The notes: a model not told the origin generated them from the sequence alone. Shown: positions 45,534 through 57,058, numbered from the stretch's first letter. The stretch: DNA of 64,000 nucleotides from Fonsecaea monophora (GCF_001642475.1 NW_019173987.1:1-64000), one strand, 5' to 3'. Numbers and translations are program-made.

Positions 45534-47621
45534 TCAGTGGTTATGCAGAGGAGCAGGCCATTTCTGGGCCACCCGCTGGTACTTGGGAGCATTGTGCAAC
45601 ACCATTCCCTCGTTGAGCTGCCCAGTCTCGCGGCGGAAGATATCTTGCCAGGGGGTCTGAGACTCTGGTATCGGGTATCCGCCCTTTGCTTCCAAGTCCT
45701 CCCGTCGCTTCTTCAACTCATCATCGGAGATCAATATCTGGACAAGTCGCTTGTTCAGGTCAACCCTCAAGACGTCGCCATCTCTGAGCAGTGCCAGGTT
45801 ACCACCTGCGGCGGCTTCAGGGCTGGCATTCAGAATCGACGGGGAACCTGACGTGCCAGACTGTCTTCCATCTCCAATGCACGGTAAAGAGGTCACGCCT
45901 TGTTTCAAGACGTGGCCTGGAGCATGCATATTGACTACTTCGGCCGCGCCGGCTGAGATGAAATATTAGCATTGCTACTCGAGATATACCCGATGCCAGA
46001 ATAGTTCACGAAGGACGGTTTCAGACAAAGGCAGAACAGGCTACTCACGATATCCCAGAGGTCCAGCACCGCGCATCACCAAAATTGTCCTCTTATCGAC
46101 TGGGGTCTTGGGGTCGTCAATGCGACTGATGTAATCCTCTCGCCCGTCAAACACCACCGCCTTGCATTCAAAAGCATTGGGATCCTGTGGGTTTTCCAAG
46201 AACTCCCGGCGGAAATCGTCGGAAATCACAGAGGTCTTCATGATGGCGGAGTCAAAGAGATTACCTTTCATGTGGAGGAAACCTGCTCGATGTTTCAGGG
46301 GCTCACCATAGGTCTTGATGGTTCGTCGGTCCCAAGAATGTCTGCCATCCACATTCTCCTTGACGGTCTTGCCGTTGCATGTCAGGGCTTTTGGCTGGAG
46401 TTTACCTTGATCCAGAAGTTCGGCCATGACAGCTTGGAGCCCTCCGGCTTTATAATACTCCTCACACAACATCTCACCTGCCGGTTGCACATTCACTAGC
46501 AAAGGGATGTCAAGTCCAATGCTGTCCCAGTCATCCAGATCAAGGGGGACACCAATGTGTTTCGCCACAGCGTTCAGATGGATGGGGGCGTTCGTGCTCC
46601 CCCCAATAGCACTATTTACGACAATCGCATTTTCAAAAGCCTCCCTTGTCAGGATGTCGCTCGGCTTGCGATCGGCGTGCACCATCTCGACAATCTGCTT
46701 ACCGGTCCTATACGCACATTGGGCGCGCTCACGATACGGGGCGGGAATAGCTGATGAGCCAGGTAGAGCCATGCCCAGTGCTTCGGCCAGAGCATTCATG
46801 GTTGAGGCCGTGCCCATGGTGTTGCAATGACCCGCCGAGGGCGTCCCAGCCGCGATCATCTCGACCATCATATCATCGTCAATCTCCCCTGCAGCATGCA
46901 AATCCCGGGCCTTCCACAGAATCGTCCCCGAGCCAATTCTGTCTGGCGACCCCTTCAGGCGACCGTTCAGCATGGGGCCGACATTGAGACAGATGGCGGG
47001 AATGTTGACAGTAGCGGCGGCCATGAGCATTGCCGGAGTCGTCTTGTCACAACCGGTCAAAAGCACCACTCCATCCAAGGGATACGCATGTAGGATCTCG
47101 ACCAGACCCAGATAGAGCAAGTTTCGGTCCAACGTTGCCGTGGGCCGTCTCACCGACTCCTGGATTGGGTGCGTGGGGAACTCGAATGCGATGCCACCAG
47201 CGGAGCGGATACCTTCGCGCACCCTTTTAGACAGTTCGAGATGGTGTCGGTTGCAGGGGGCGATGTCACTGCCGGACTGGGCAATGCCGATGATGGGCTT
47301 GCCGGAATTGAGTTCGGACGTGGTCAAGCCGTAGTTGAGGAAGCGATCCGTGTACAGGGCCATCATCTCCGGGTTGTCGGGCGAGTTGAACCAATGTTCA
47401 GACCGCAGCTTTCGGGACCTGGAGGACTGCGAGTCTTTGAGGCCGTTGGCCGTCTTGGACAGCATCAGTTCGAGTTCCTGGGTCCGCTTGCGCAGGCTGT
47501 CGAGTTCGAGTTTGTAGTCTTCCATGTCTGGCACGGAGGCGCCATCGTGGTGGTGTCCATCACACGAACCACAAGACTGTGGTTGTTGTTGTTGTTGTTG
47601 TTGGTCCTTTGGACAACTCAT
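45534..47621 (-). CDS. IlvD/Edd-family sugar-acid (pentonate-type) dehydratase
   Basis: Two exons: 47621-46049 and 45952-45534, 663 residues. The splice joins GAGPLGY to PGAAEVVNMHAPGHVL. Fe-S ligands are expected at Cys123 (APCNRHH), Cys191 (TGCDKTTP) and Cys266 (AGHCNTMG). Near the C terminus, LPCIGDGRQSGTSGSPSILNASPEAA matches the conserved active-site region. The opening block EHWFNSPDNPEMMALYTDRFLNYGLT is typical of the L-arabonate/D-xylonate dehydratase branch and not of branched-chain Ilv3. The expected reaction is dehydration of an aldonic acid to a 2-keto-3-deoxy acid; the exact sugar is unknown. The first ~75 residues are an unusual extension: seven Gln, CGSCDGHHH and a short leucine-rich coiled-coil-like segment. 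Confidence 0.9.
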
Positions 47622-48197
47622 GTTGACAAAGCCCTCCTTTGCTTGATTGTTTCAGTGCTTGGTTTGTGAATCTTGTTTGTTTAATTTCTCCTGGTGGAGG
47701 ACCCCTTTACCCAGATGCTGTGAAAAGGGTAGTTCTCGTGTGTCTGTTTTGGAAAGAACCTTTTTGGGGAAAAATAGTCGGCTGGGAAAAGAAAAGCCGA
47801 GCACTCGAAAAGAGGAGGGAAGAAGAAGAAGGCAAAAAGGAGAAGATAATCACGATCTAAAAAAACGAAGAAGAAGGAACATCCAATATTAAAAACAAAA
47901 CGCAACGCCTGACACTTGAACACCTGACATTTTTGAAAAACAACCGACACAACACAAGACATGACATAGATTTGGGAGATGGAGACGAGAGACACCACGG
48001 GCGTGGTCGGTCGAGAGAGCCGATGGGCCTTTGGTCGTGGTTAGTCCCTGTACGAGTTATTGAGTGAAGCATTGAGGATTGAGGAACTTGAAAATAATTG
48101 GACGCCTTTTGATTCGTCGGGGACTTGAGTGAGGAGGTGGGGAGGAGGAGGAGTCCGTAGAGGAGAAGTTGACGAGGGTGGATTGAGGGTGAATGGA

Positions 48198-48207
48198 TAC
48201 CTAGGTA
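48198..48207. repeat. TACCTAGGTA palindrome, copy A
   Basis: A perfect 10-base palindrome in an intergenic region; the same word recurs at three other intergenic places listed here. Confidence 0.7.
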
Positions 48208-48326
48208 TGAATCCCCCGCGCGCCTCTTTGTCGGCAATTGGGAATTGGCAATTGGCAAGTGATAAATGGTGAGATGGTAAATGACGTGGGAATTGTCGGC
48301 TATTGAGATTGTCAGGCCCCTGCTGG

Positions 48327-48338
48327 GTACCTAGGTAC
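48327..48338. repeat. GTACCTAGGTAC palindrome, copy B
   Basis: A perfect 12-base palindrome containing the TACCTAGGTA core, 120 bases from copy A. Confidence 0.7.
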
Positions 48339-48997
48339 ATACATAGTACTAAGTATACATGTCCCCAACGCACGGCCTTGTCGCCGAAACTCCCAAAGCT
48401 ACCAGGTCCCGCGCACCACGCACCACGCACCTTTCCTTTCCTCTCCACAAAGATGAATATTCTCCCCGACGAAGGGGAAGAGGGAAAACTGGCGTATTTG
48501 GTAGACACTCCTCGGTACAGAAGAATGGATCGATGGCTATGACCAGCCAGGCCAGCACCAAAAGAGAACATTCCCCCTTGCCTCCTGGCCAGATACCTAC
48601 TTGCGGATAGGTTCGTGTTTGATGGTTGACGACTAGGATCTAGCTGGATGTAGCTAAAGAGTATCCCCTTGTTAGCTGCCTATCAGCTAGATGTCACCAA
48701 AAGAGCCCAATACATGTATATTCCATATTCCATAGGTAGTAACAAAGAAACACCGTCCTTCAGGACGTCAAAGACAGCTGCGAGGCAACAACAACAACAC
48801 AAACCCGAAAGTCACGCCCATTAATGGTAATGGTATATATCTCTCACAAAAAACCAACTTTTCCAGTCCGACTTCCCTTCCCCCTGAGTAAACCAAGGAG
48901 AATAAAAGTCATGTCTTTCGTAGGCAAGAGATCTTGTAGCGCCCTTTGTCGGCTTTGAAACCAGAACATCCATTGAACGCACCAACGCCGTGAACGA

Positions 48998-51148
48998 TTA
49001 ACTCGAACCGAAATGGGTATCTTCGTCTTCGTCTTGTTCTTCTTTTTCTCCCTCTTCTCCTTCTCCCCCTCCTCCTCCTCCTCCTGCCCCTTCTTGCTCC
49101 TCCTCTTCTTCGTCCTCCTCTTCAAAATGTTGTTGTACATAATCCAGAGGACTGCCCGTGATATACTGATCCCCTGTGCCGCAAGCACTCTCAGTCTCAT
49201 CACTGCTATCCTCGTGTCCATCCGGAGACTCCAAATAAACAAGGTCCGCCCAAACCCGCCAATGCACGGTTGCAATATGTGCTACTCTTCTTGCGATATC
49301 TTCAATCTCGGGGAGGGAGCGCCATGGTTGCGTTGATACTCGAGACTGTTGCCACTGCTTTTGCGCCTGTGAGATGGCCAGTATGGTCATGGGTTGAAAA
49401 TTATTCATGTGATCGTTTGTTGCGCTCTCCAGTACTCGTACTACGGTCCTGGAACGATGCTGGCTGTGATGTTCGGCTTCAAACTGTGCGATCAATCTTG
49501 CCGTCGTCTTGCTGACAATGGAATCGGGTATAGGAAACGTGGAACCCGACGATATGAGGAAAGCAGCCCGCGCCAGCTCAAGAGCAACGGCGCCGGCATG
49601 CCGCAACCAGATTTCTTGCATGGGAGTGCCCTCAAGATCGCCGTCGGTGAGATCCATGATTCGGTTGCGCAAAAGCGTATGCATCTCCGACACCCGGCTT
49701 TCCAAAGCACCTGGCCAGGGCGAGGCAGGATCACGGTCCATCTGCTCCCGAAGCAATTGCTCAAACACTGATAGAGAGATCTCGAGGTGAATCAGGTCTT
49801 GAAAGTCCATTCGGATCTCTTTCAGGCGTTTGCGGTCATACGCAAAAGTGGCTGGGACCTCCAGATCACGGCAAAGGCAGAGTTCGAGTAGCCCATGCAC
49901 CAACGCAGCCGATGGAAGCGGTCTGGTGCTTTTGCTATCGAGCTGACATTGTCGGTGTTTTTCAAGAGCGTCACAGTACCATGCTCGTGACTCCTCGCTC
50001 TTGAATCCACCGTGCCGGACCCGCGTCTTGAAGTAATCTTGCTGAAACGTCACGGTATCATCGATCAAGAGGTAACGAAAGCTCCTGATCTGATGGTTGG
50101 CGACGTCCAGCTTCATTGCCTCGAGAAACTGAAACAGCTTTTCAATACCAAGAACAAGAGTGTGTAGATCCCCAGTCTCTGCACCCTGTACTATTTGTTC
50201 AGCCATCTCATGTGCATAGATATCTCTCATTGGCGCACAGTGGCTCGTGAGGAGGCCATCGAGCCATCGAGCCAAGCGGACAATGTCTAAAAGGCCGTGA
50301 GATACCTCTTGCAGAAGCAGAGGTATGTCAAGATATTGGCTGATCTGGTACTGGTCCCTCTCTGGGATCAGGATGACGAGCAACTCTTTCAATTTCCGGA
50401 ACAACACAGGTAACCTTCGCTTGAAGAATACTGGCGGTGCGGAGCTCAAACGGCGCCTGCCATCACATTCAGGGCACAATCCCAGGGGTTTATGTTGAGA
50501 GACTATCTTCAATTCAGTCTCTAGACTATCCCAATATCTTCTCGCTTGCTTCTTCTTGTGCTCTCCCTTCTCCCCGGAAATGGGGGTGAAATGGAGGTCA
50601 TGGTCGAAGTTGATGTCGATGCGCAGATTGATATTCGACTGTATGAAAACCAACTCGAGCTCTTCCAAGGTTTCCTTGGTCACCGGCGGATACAACATGG
50701 CATCGACAAGTGCATCGACTTCCACATCTCTCACACAAGGAGGGACGATGATGAAGTCTTCGGCGTCATGGTCTCCGAGGCACCACTGCTCGGACGTGGA
50801 GGATCGTAACTCTGCTAAGGGTAAAGGCTCGGCCTCTGGAGAAGTCTCCTTCCGAGTCTCAGAGGGCTCGTCCAAGGCCGAGTCGGCAGAGCGAGGCTCG
50901 TCGTGACGTTCTTCGGCTTTGATCTCCCATTTGGGCGAACCGCATTCGGCACGCCCAGGCATCTTGGATTCGGCGGTGGAGGATGTGGACGATAGCGAGG
51001 ACGGAGCGGTCACGTCGTCTTTGGCGGCTGTAGCTTGATATTTCTGGACGTTCCTGACCTGTTCCGAGGCGCCCCGAGCATCTTGTTTGTCTCCGGCCAT
51101 CTTATTACAGTCGCCGTCTTCGTCGCATTCCTCTAGATCCTTCTTCAT
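48998..51148 (-). CDS. SOK1: Tcp11/Sok1-family protein
   Basis: An intronless 716-residue protein. Residues 1-130 are polar and low complexity. The Tcp11 domain covers about 145-640, with VDALVDAMLYPPVTKETLEELEL, FIQSNINLRIDINFDHDLHFTP, KKKQARRYWDSLETEL, RLPVLFRKLKELLVILIP, FLEAMKLDVANHQIRSFRYLLI and QQDYFKTRV, all family hallmarks. A CPEC motif at 225-228 is also present. The last ~45 residues are a Glu/Asp/Gly run encoded by CTC-rich repeats on the plus strand. Yeast Sok1 is a high-copy suppressor of loss of cAMP-dependent protein kinase, and mammalian TCP11 acts in sperm. The molecular activity is not established. A second in-frame ATG lies 16 codons in. Confidence 0.92.
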   Translation of the reverse strand: MKKDLEECDEDGDCNKMAGDKQDARGASEQVRNVQKYQATAAKDDVTAPSSLSSTSSTAESKMPGRAECGSPKWEIKAEERHDEPRSADSALDEPSETRKETSPEAEPLPLAELRSSTSEQWCLGDHDAEDFIIVPPCVRDVEVDALVDAMLYPPVTKETLEELELVFIQSNINLRIDINFDHDLHFTPISGEKGEHKKKQARRYWDSLETELKIVSQHKPLGLCPECDGRRRLSSAPPVFFKRRLPVLFRKLKELLVILIPERDQYQISQYLDIPLLLQEVSHGLLDIVRLARWLDGLLTSHCAPMRDIYAHEMAEQIVQGAETGDLHTLVLGIEKLFQFLEAMKLDVANHQIRSFRYLLIDDTVTFQQDYFKTRVRHGGFKSEESRAWYCDALEKHRQCQLDSKSTRPLPSAALVHGLLELCLCRDLEVPATFAYDRKRLKEIRMDFQDLIHLEISLSVFEQLLREQMDRDPASPWPGALESRVSEMHTLLRNRIMDLTDGDLEGTPMQEIWLRHAGAVALELARAAFLISSGSTFPIPDSIVSKTTARLIAQFEAEHHSQHRSRTVVRVLESATNDHMNNFQPMTILAISQAQKQWQQSRVSTQPWRSLPEIEDIARRVAHIATVHWRVWADLVYLESPDGHEDSSDETESACGTGDQYITGSPLDYVQQHFEEEDEEEEEQEGAGGGGGGGEGEEGEKEEQDEDEDTHFGSS

Positions 51149-53499
51149 GCAAAGCTCGTGCCCCGGAGTCTCGACTCTTCATTGCGATTGGCGCATGGTT
51201 TCGACGAGTTTGATTGTGCAAGCTGGAGTCTAGCAAGGACGGGCGACGCTCGAGTAACTGGGAAAAGGGGGGGTGGAGGAGGAGGTGGTGGGCAGGCGAT
51301 CTGAACAAGGTAGGCAAGTAGGACAGGGTCCAGGAATGTTGGATCTGGCGCCTCAAGGTGCGAGTCTGGAAGATATGGTCTCAGTATGACAATGCGCGGG
51401 TAGACGAATCGTGATGGGGAGGATTGGGCTGGCAGGCGTGGGTGCCCGAGCAAATGAACAAATCCCTTGCCTTGATTTTGAGAAACGTGGGAAGCAATCA
51501 CGAACCGAACACCCACGGTCTGCACTATTCAACAAGAAAAATCGACCAGGGAAGGATTGGGAACAAAAGGTGTGTGGGTGAGGGAGGGATGGAAAGGTCG
51601 GTAAGCGTGGGAGAGACCGAGCATACAGTTAGGCGTTTTTTGGCTGCTTTCACTTTTCTTCTCTCTTCCTCTTGTTCTCTCTGGCCCTCTTTCAATTGCC
51701 TCCCCCAAGGCCGCAGCCACTGACCAAGAACAGGGATTCTTACGAACAAAGCACACCACGCCTGAACACCCGGATGTCTGGGTCGTGTGATGGAGACAAG
51801 CGGCAAAGTTGGCACTAGGTAAGCCTCATGTTGGTTTCGGAGGAGAGAAAAAGGTGTTGGATCTTGACTGGAGCAGATCTAAGAATTCGGATACGTATCC
51901 CCTGAGCCCGCAAACTGCCATGGGCTCAAAACCCTTGCCTCATCCGTGCTGAGTGTCTTGTACCGGAAATTACGAACCGTGCGCCAGGGGGTGTGCCATT
52001 GTCCGCTCACAGGGTCTGTTCTCATTGGAACTGCAATTTGTCGTTGACCGACGCAAATAGGGCTGGGAAGTCCCCTCGATCGGATGTGAGGCGCCGGACT
52101 ACAGAAGGGGGAAAAAAAACAACAAAGTCCATTTGGCTTTTGGAGCAGAAGATGCAGCCTTGAGCTCGACAGAAGTGGAACCCTTTCGCCGCTTCCCATC
52201 TGCGGTCCCAAAGTTTGCTCTCACAATGATTAATTGGTGCATTTGTGCTTTGGTCCTTCGGGGCGATGGACCCTACTGAGGCCCCAGCTTGCCAATGAGG
52301 AGGGACGGAGCCTTACAAACTCCATGCTTTGCTCCGCATTCGTCGTTCAAGCCTTGAAAGCAAATGGCGCCGGGTGGTCCCCCCTACTTTGGACGATCAG
52401 GCTGGTGGGCTCGCTACCTAGGCCATCTCGCTACATATCATTCCCGGAAATTTCTATATAACTGGTACCCAACCCTTCCCTTTCTCTCAAGGTGAGGCGA
52501 GCTCGACTGACCCTGTCAACCTATATAGTAAAGATCTTCCTGTCTTCTACCGTTCATCACGTCTGCCATCAGGAATGTCGCCTCTGGGCCCGTGGAGGAA
52601 TGATGCTAACATGACGCATGGGCCGAGACCAAGATACCTGCACCACGCTCCAATGCACACTGCCGGGCTTCAGGTGGCACTGGGTCCAACAGGCCCCTCC
52701 GAGTTTCGTTCGAAACACAAATGTCCAGAGATGCTCGCCGTGGCCCAAGACGGGTCGTGCGACTGCACCACTCGGCCCTCCGCTCGTCACAAAGCAAAAA
52801 TACCCTTTCTCAGAGTCCCCCGTGTCCCCAAGACGGTCTCCGATGCGGGCCCGCTCGGTCATGGCGTGTGGTCGTCAATTGAGCTACACCGACTCGACTT
52901 ACCCTAAACAACAAAGCATGGCAAAAACCAGCTAATCAAGTTCTGGAGACTGAGTGGAAAAGGAAATCCTTTGATGCAGTTGTGAGGAGCAGAGTAACAT
53001 CCCAACGCATTGCTTTTGACAACGTGGTTTCTTATGCTGGCTATTGGGTAAGAATGGGGGATTCGGTTACTCGTTCGCTACTAGTGCAAAGCTCTGTGTG
53101 CTGGCTCTTCTCTCTTTGTCCCCATACGACTGACCAGACCGTTCTCCTCTGTTGTGAGATGAAATCCTGTCCATGCCATCACCAAGCACGATAGGGCCGC
53201 CGCATAGTACTTTACCCCAGAGCCCCCTTGGGTGGCGGCATCGTCGGTATTGGTGCCCAATACCAGAGCTAACAGCCTCACTGAGGCAGTGGATGGATCA
53301 ACTAGGTTAAGACAGCGGTGGCCCGTCCCCTTACAGGTCCCGGCACAGCAAGACTAAGGACTTCATTGGCACCACCGCCGGTGATGTTGGATATTGCATT
53401 GGCACCACGAGTGCGTGCTTTTCACGCAGCACCCGAGTCTATCCGATCAGATGGTAACATTGTTATCATTCTCGGTGACTGGCGAGCAACATCTCGTCG
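51149..53499. other. long intergenic region upstream of TCP11/SOK1
   Basis: 2.35 kb, the longest gene-free stretch of the window. It contains a GGTGG-rich segment (51265-51295) and many short overlapping frames without motifs, for example 52575-52907. No RNA gene or repeat element was recognised. It is likely the promoter and leader of TCP11/SOK1 plus the 3' flank of the reductase gene. Confidence 0.4.
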
Positions 53500-54591
53500 T
53501 CACTCGTCCTGAATTTTGACCACGACCTTGCGCGAACCACCCGCGCCGGAGCGCTGGTGCTCATACGCCTTGATAGCATCCTCGAAGCCAGTGCCGATCA
53601 CTTCATATTCAGCTGGGACTAGCTTGCCCGCCTCAATCAATGCAGTAATAACGGGAATGTATGCCTCGATCTTTTTGTTCAACTCGGCCTCCTCGGGTCG
53701 CCCAACGCCGCCAAATTTGATGGGATGGGATTTCGCCCCTTCAAAATCAGGGATTGGAGTCCAGTCATTGGTGGTCGCAAAGCTCCTCTTGTTGCTCTTG
53801 GATGCCTTGAACAGTTCTTTGGCCGTGACTGGGTCATCTGCCGCAACGGCATCAAAGATGCGAGAAATCTCGCCCGAGGTGGCGTCCACAACTTCCTTGA
53901 CCTGTTCCTCAATGGACTTCTTGTAGTCAAACGTCACAGCGCCCAAACTCTTCACCTCGGCTGCCGACTTGGTTGAGCAAGAGGCAGCGACCTTGTAACC
54001 ACTTGCCTTGGCCAGCTGGATGGCACATTTACCGACACTGCTGGCGCCGCCCAGGACGACGATCCATTCATCCCGAGGTCCAGGAAGATTGTTTGGATCA
54101 GGGAGAGGGACATCGAGACTGTCGAACAATGCCAGACAAGCAGTTTCGGTTCCCACTCCCAAGGTAACAGCTTCAGGCAGGGAGATATTCTTTGGCTTGG
54201 GAATGGTGACAGGCGCATCCATCAGGAAGTACTCTTGACCAGCAGCATATCCCGGGGTTCCAAGTCTGGTGCAGCCGAACACATGATCCCCTGCTTTGAA
54301 TCCATATTTGGATGCTGCCTCACTTCCTACCTCGATCACAACGCCGGCCGCGTCGACGCCCAGCACAAGAGGCCAATCGACCACGAGAAGACCATAAGCG
54401 GCCATGAAGGTGTCACTAGAGCCGGTTGATCAGTCCACGAAAGAATAGTTCTGAGGCAGGGCTACCTACACAGGGTTAATGGCCACCCAGATGGACTTGA
54501 CAAGAAGTTGATTGGGCCCTGGGGACGGCTTTTCAAGGGTTTCGACGACCTTGGGCTGGGCGCCGGCGCTTTCAAAGATTACACCCTTCAT
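53500..54591 (-). CDS. zinc-independent medium-chain dehydrogenase/reductase
   Basis: Two exons: 54591-54470 and 54415-53500, encoding 345 residues. The intron GTAGGT...CTAG joins AINPV to DTFMAAYG. Domains: a GroES-like N-terminal half with GVDAAGVVIEVGSEA near 60 and DHVFGC near 84, then a Rossmann domain with VVLGGASSVGKCAIQLAKASGY starting near 161 (GGASSVG at 163-169). The Cys/His ligands of catalytic and structural zinc are absent, so it belongs with the quinone-oxidoreductase/enoyl-reductase branch. It probably reduces a carbonyl or activated double bond with NADPH. Similar stand-alone trans-enoyl reductases work with polyketide synthases, but no such gene is nearby, so a general detoxifying role is as likely. 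Confidence 0.9.
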
Positions 54592-55663
54592 GATTGAGGC
54601 GTGGGAAATCTGACGGCAATGTTGGTAAGAGAGAGTATATGTAAGTTCGGTGGTGGAGGCGATGTTCGAGGATTCTTGACATCAATTTGCAGCCCGATGG
54701 TTTGCTTACCTTTATAGGCGACACGCTGGGAGACAGATTGGTTGTTCTCTCAACAGGCAGAAACAAACATACGCGGGATACTTGTTCCCTGCAACGAAGA
54801 GCAAATAGAAGGCTGCCTTTGTAACGGGCGGTCTCCTTGCAGAGCGGTGTCTGGTCGAGTAGATTGCAGCAAGTTTATCAGAGGTGAGACTAGATCTCTT
54901 GATACGTCGGATACATCACCATCTTGCTGAAAGCGTGCTCTGGATTTGGCTATCACTGAATGACTTAGCGACATATACCGCGATAGCGCGAGGGGTATTC
55001 AACAACAAGACACGGCACGCTTCGTATTCAGTGAATACGAGGCAATACCAAGGAGGGGCAAAATGCCAAAGCTTTTTCTTGGGTTGGGTGCACAGTCAGC
55101 TTGACCGAAGCTTGCATTTGTGTACCATTTCGGTCTTTTGGGGGAATGCCATCCCGCTTGTCAATGGATATGTTTTTCGGAGTTGTTCTGCCTCGTATTC
55201 GAGGTACATGAAGGAAGTATAGTCTGTTGTAGAGTCGCTGGTGTGAAGTGAATGGAGGTATTCGTTCAGCTCTGATAGTCTAAATTTTGCTGAGGCATCT
55301 TTGTGCTTGATCAAGGGGTTTTGTAAGCAGCATGTATCGAGGATGTAGTGGAGAAGAGTAAAGACGTTGAGCGGCGACGAGGTACAAATATGGAGGAGGT
55401 ATACCTCGTATAGGTGAGCGGGACTAAAAGCGGCGAGGGCTGACTACCCCAAGCGACACTCCGTAGCAAGCTCCGCTCGGAGCTCGTCACTTGTTCACCT
55501 TGTCCTCAACAATTCGCCGTCCGCCCATTTTCCTCAATCACGTCTATCTCGTCCACTACCCTTTTGGCGCTGCGTCGCGCTTCCTTGAGGACGTTCGACA
55601 CAACACCCTTGGATTCCACCCCCGCCTCCTCCCGTTTGTCAGAGACGCAATAATCGCCTCGCA
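54592..55663. other. divergent intergenic region between the reductase and PDX1
   Basis: About 1.07 kb with both promoters. Several GTATTCGAGGTA / GAGGTACAAATA words occur near 55195-55390. No supported gene. Confidence 0.45.
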
Positions 55664-57058
55664 ATGGCTGGCCGACAGTCAGTCCGACTTCTGGCCCGGC
55701 AGGTCACCTCGACCCAATGCTCCTCCTTCTCACGCTCCCAACACCATGCCCGGAGAGCATTCTCTTCCACACCTTCCGCCCTCGCAGCCCATAATTTCAC
55801 CATGCCCGCCATGTCCCCGACAATGACCGAGGGCAACATCTCGAGTTGGAAAGTCAAAGAAGGCGACTCCTTCTCCGCCGGAGACATTCTCCTTGAAATC
55901 GAGACGGACAAGGCTTCCATGGACGTGGAGGCCCAGGACGACGGTGTCATGGCCAAGATCTTACAAGGGGACGGTTCCAAAGCGGTCAAAGTCGGCACGA
56001 GGATCGCTGTCCTTGGTGACCCGGGGGATGATGTCTCGAGTCTAGAGATTCCGCCGGACGATTCGAAGCCCGTGCAGTCGGAAGCAGATAATGTGAAGGG
56101 CGGAGCAGATTCGAAATACGAGACGTCTGGAGTGGAAAAGGAGACACCGGGCACACCGCAAAACAAAAGGCCCACAAAGGACAAGCCGAAAACGAGTCCA
56201 ACTGGGCCAGGCCAGAACCCCAAATACCCTCTGTATCCTTCAGTCATCGCTCTCGTCCACGAGAACCACATTTCGGACGACGACGTTGCCAAAATCCCAG
56301 CGACAGGCCCGAATGGGAGACTGTTGAAAGGGGACGTGCTCGCATATTTGGGCACTATCGACCCGGACTACCCAACCTCGCAATCCAAGCGTATCGAGCA
56401 TATGGCGCATCTTGACCTCAGCAACATCAAAGTCCTCCCCACAACTCCTAAGACGGCCGCAAAAGCTACTGGGAGCGCCGCAGCAGTAGCCGAAGAGAAA
56501 ATTCCACAAGTCACTGGCGTCAGCATCACCGTCTCGCTCGCCGAAGTGCTGAAAGTGCAGAAACGAATCAAAGACACTTTGGGCGTGACGGTTCCCCTCT
56601 CGACTTTCCTCGCCCGTGCTGTTGATCTGGCCAATGATGATCTCCCTAAGCCCAAGAATGCAAAGCCGTCGGCAGATGACCTCTTCAATGCGGTCCTCGG
56701 GCTGGACACGATACCCACGACATCTAGAGGAACATATCTCCCACAGATCGACGCCTTTCCCGTTGTCCCTTCCAGAAAAGCCCAGGCTACATCACTCGCA
56801 CACTCACCTCGCGTTTCCATCTCTACAGCCAAAAAGATTGATATCATCGATGTCCTGTCCGGCAAAGTCACCCCAAAAAGAGCGGCTCCCTTCTCCACGT
56901 TCTCGGCGTCGATCCCAGGCCGAACACTAAGCACAGCCGAGGGAGCCGTGAATGTGTTCAGCCTGACGGTTCCCGTGGGCGAAGAGAAGAGGGCACGTAC
57001 CTTTTTGGAGAGGGTCAAGACTGTGCTGCAGGTCGAGCCAGGGAAACTGGTGCTGTAA
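55664..57058 (+). CDS. PDX1: pyruvate dehydrogenase complex protein X (E3-binding protein)
   Basis: An intronless 464-residue protein. Residues 1 to about 42 form an Arg/Ser-rich mitochondrial presequence ending near RRAFSSTPSALA. The lipoyl domain follows at ~44-120, with the lipoyl-lysine at Lys83 in IETDKASMDVEAQ. A Pro/Lys-rich hinge leads to the peripheral-subunit-binding domain at ~185-228 (YPSVIALVHENHISDDDVAKI...GPNGRLLKGDVLAYL). The C-terminal region is degenerate relative to E2 and has no HxxxDG acyltransferase motif. This separates it from dihydrolipoamide acetyltransferase and fits protein X, which tethers the E3 dimer to the E2 core in the matrix. The ATG follows a pyrimidine-rich leader. 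Confidence 0.95.
   Translation: MAGRQSVRLLARQVTSTQCSSFSRSQHHARRAFSSTPSALAAHNFTMPAMSPTMTEGNISSWKVKEGDSFSAGDILLEIETDKASMDVEAQDDGVMAKILQGDGSKAVKVGTRIAVLGDPGDDVSSLEIPPDDSKPVQSEADNVKGGADSKYETSGVEKETPGTPQNKRPTKDKPKTSPTGPGQNPKYPLYPSVIALVHENHISDDDVAKIPATGPNGRLLKGDVLAYLGTIDPDYPTSQSKRIEHMAHLDLSNIKVLPTTPKTAAKATGSAAAVAEEKIPQVTGVSITVSLAEVLKVQKRIKDTLGVTVPLSTFLARAVDLANDDLPKPKNAKPSADDLFNAVLGLDTIPTTSRGTYLPQIDAFPVVPSRKAQATSLAHSPRVSISTAKKIDIIDVLSGKVTPKRAAPFSTFSASIPGRTLSTAEGAVNVFSLTVPVGEEKRARTFLERVKTVLQVEPGKLVL

Larger units (their letters stand above)
47622..48997. other. intergenic region between the dehydratase and TCP11/SOK1 genes
   Basis: About 1.4 kb. Contains purine-rich stretches (47800-47880) and two TACCTAGGTA palindromes. 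No supported gene. Confidence 0.45.

Noticed and set aside
45534..47621. Branched-chain dihydroxyacid dehydratase (Ilv3)
   Set aside because: The WFNSPDNPEMMALYTDRFLNYG opening is the sugar-acid dehydratase type, and no mitochondrial presequence is present.
52575..52907. 110-codon frame in the long spacer
   Set aside because: Composition and overlap with several competing frames suggest chance.
43631..55000. Secondary-metabolite cluster (RFX factor, methyltransferase-like protein, dehydratase, enoyl-reductase-like MDR)
   Set aside because: There is no polyketide synthase, NRPS, terpene cyclase or P450; housekeeping genes are interleaved.
55664..57058. Pyruvate dehydrogenase E2 acetyltransferase
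   Set aside because: Lipoyl and E3-binding domains are present but the HxxxDG catalytic motif is absent, so protein X fits better.
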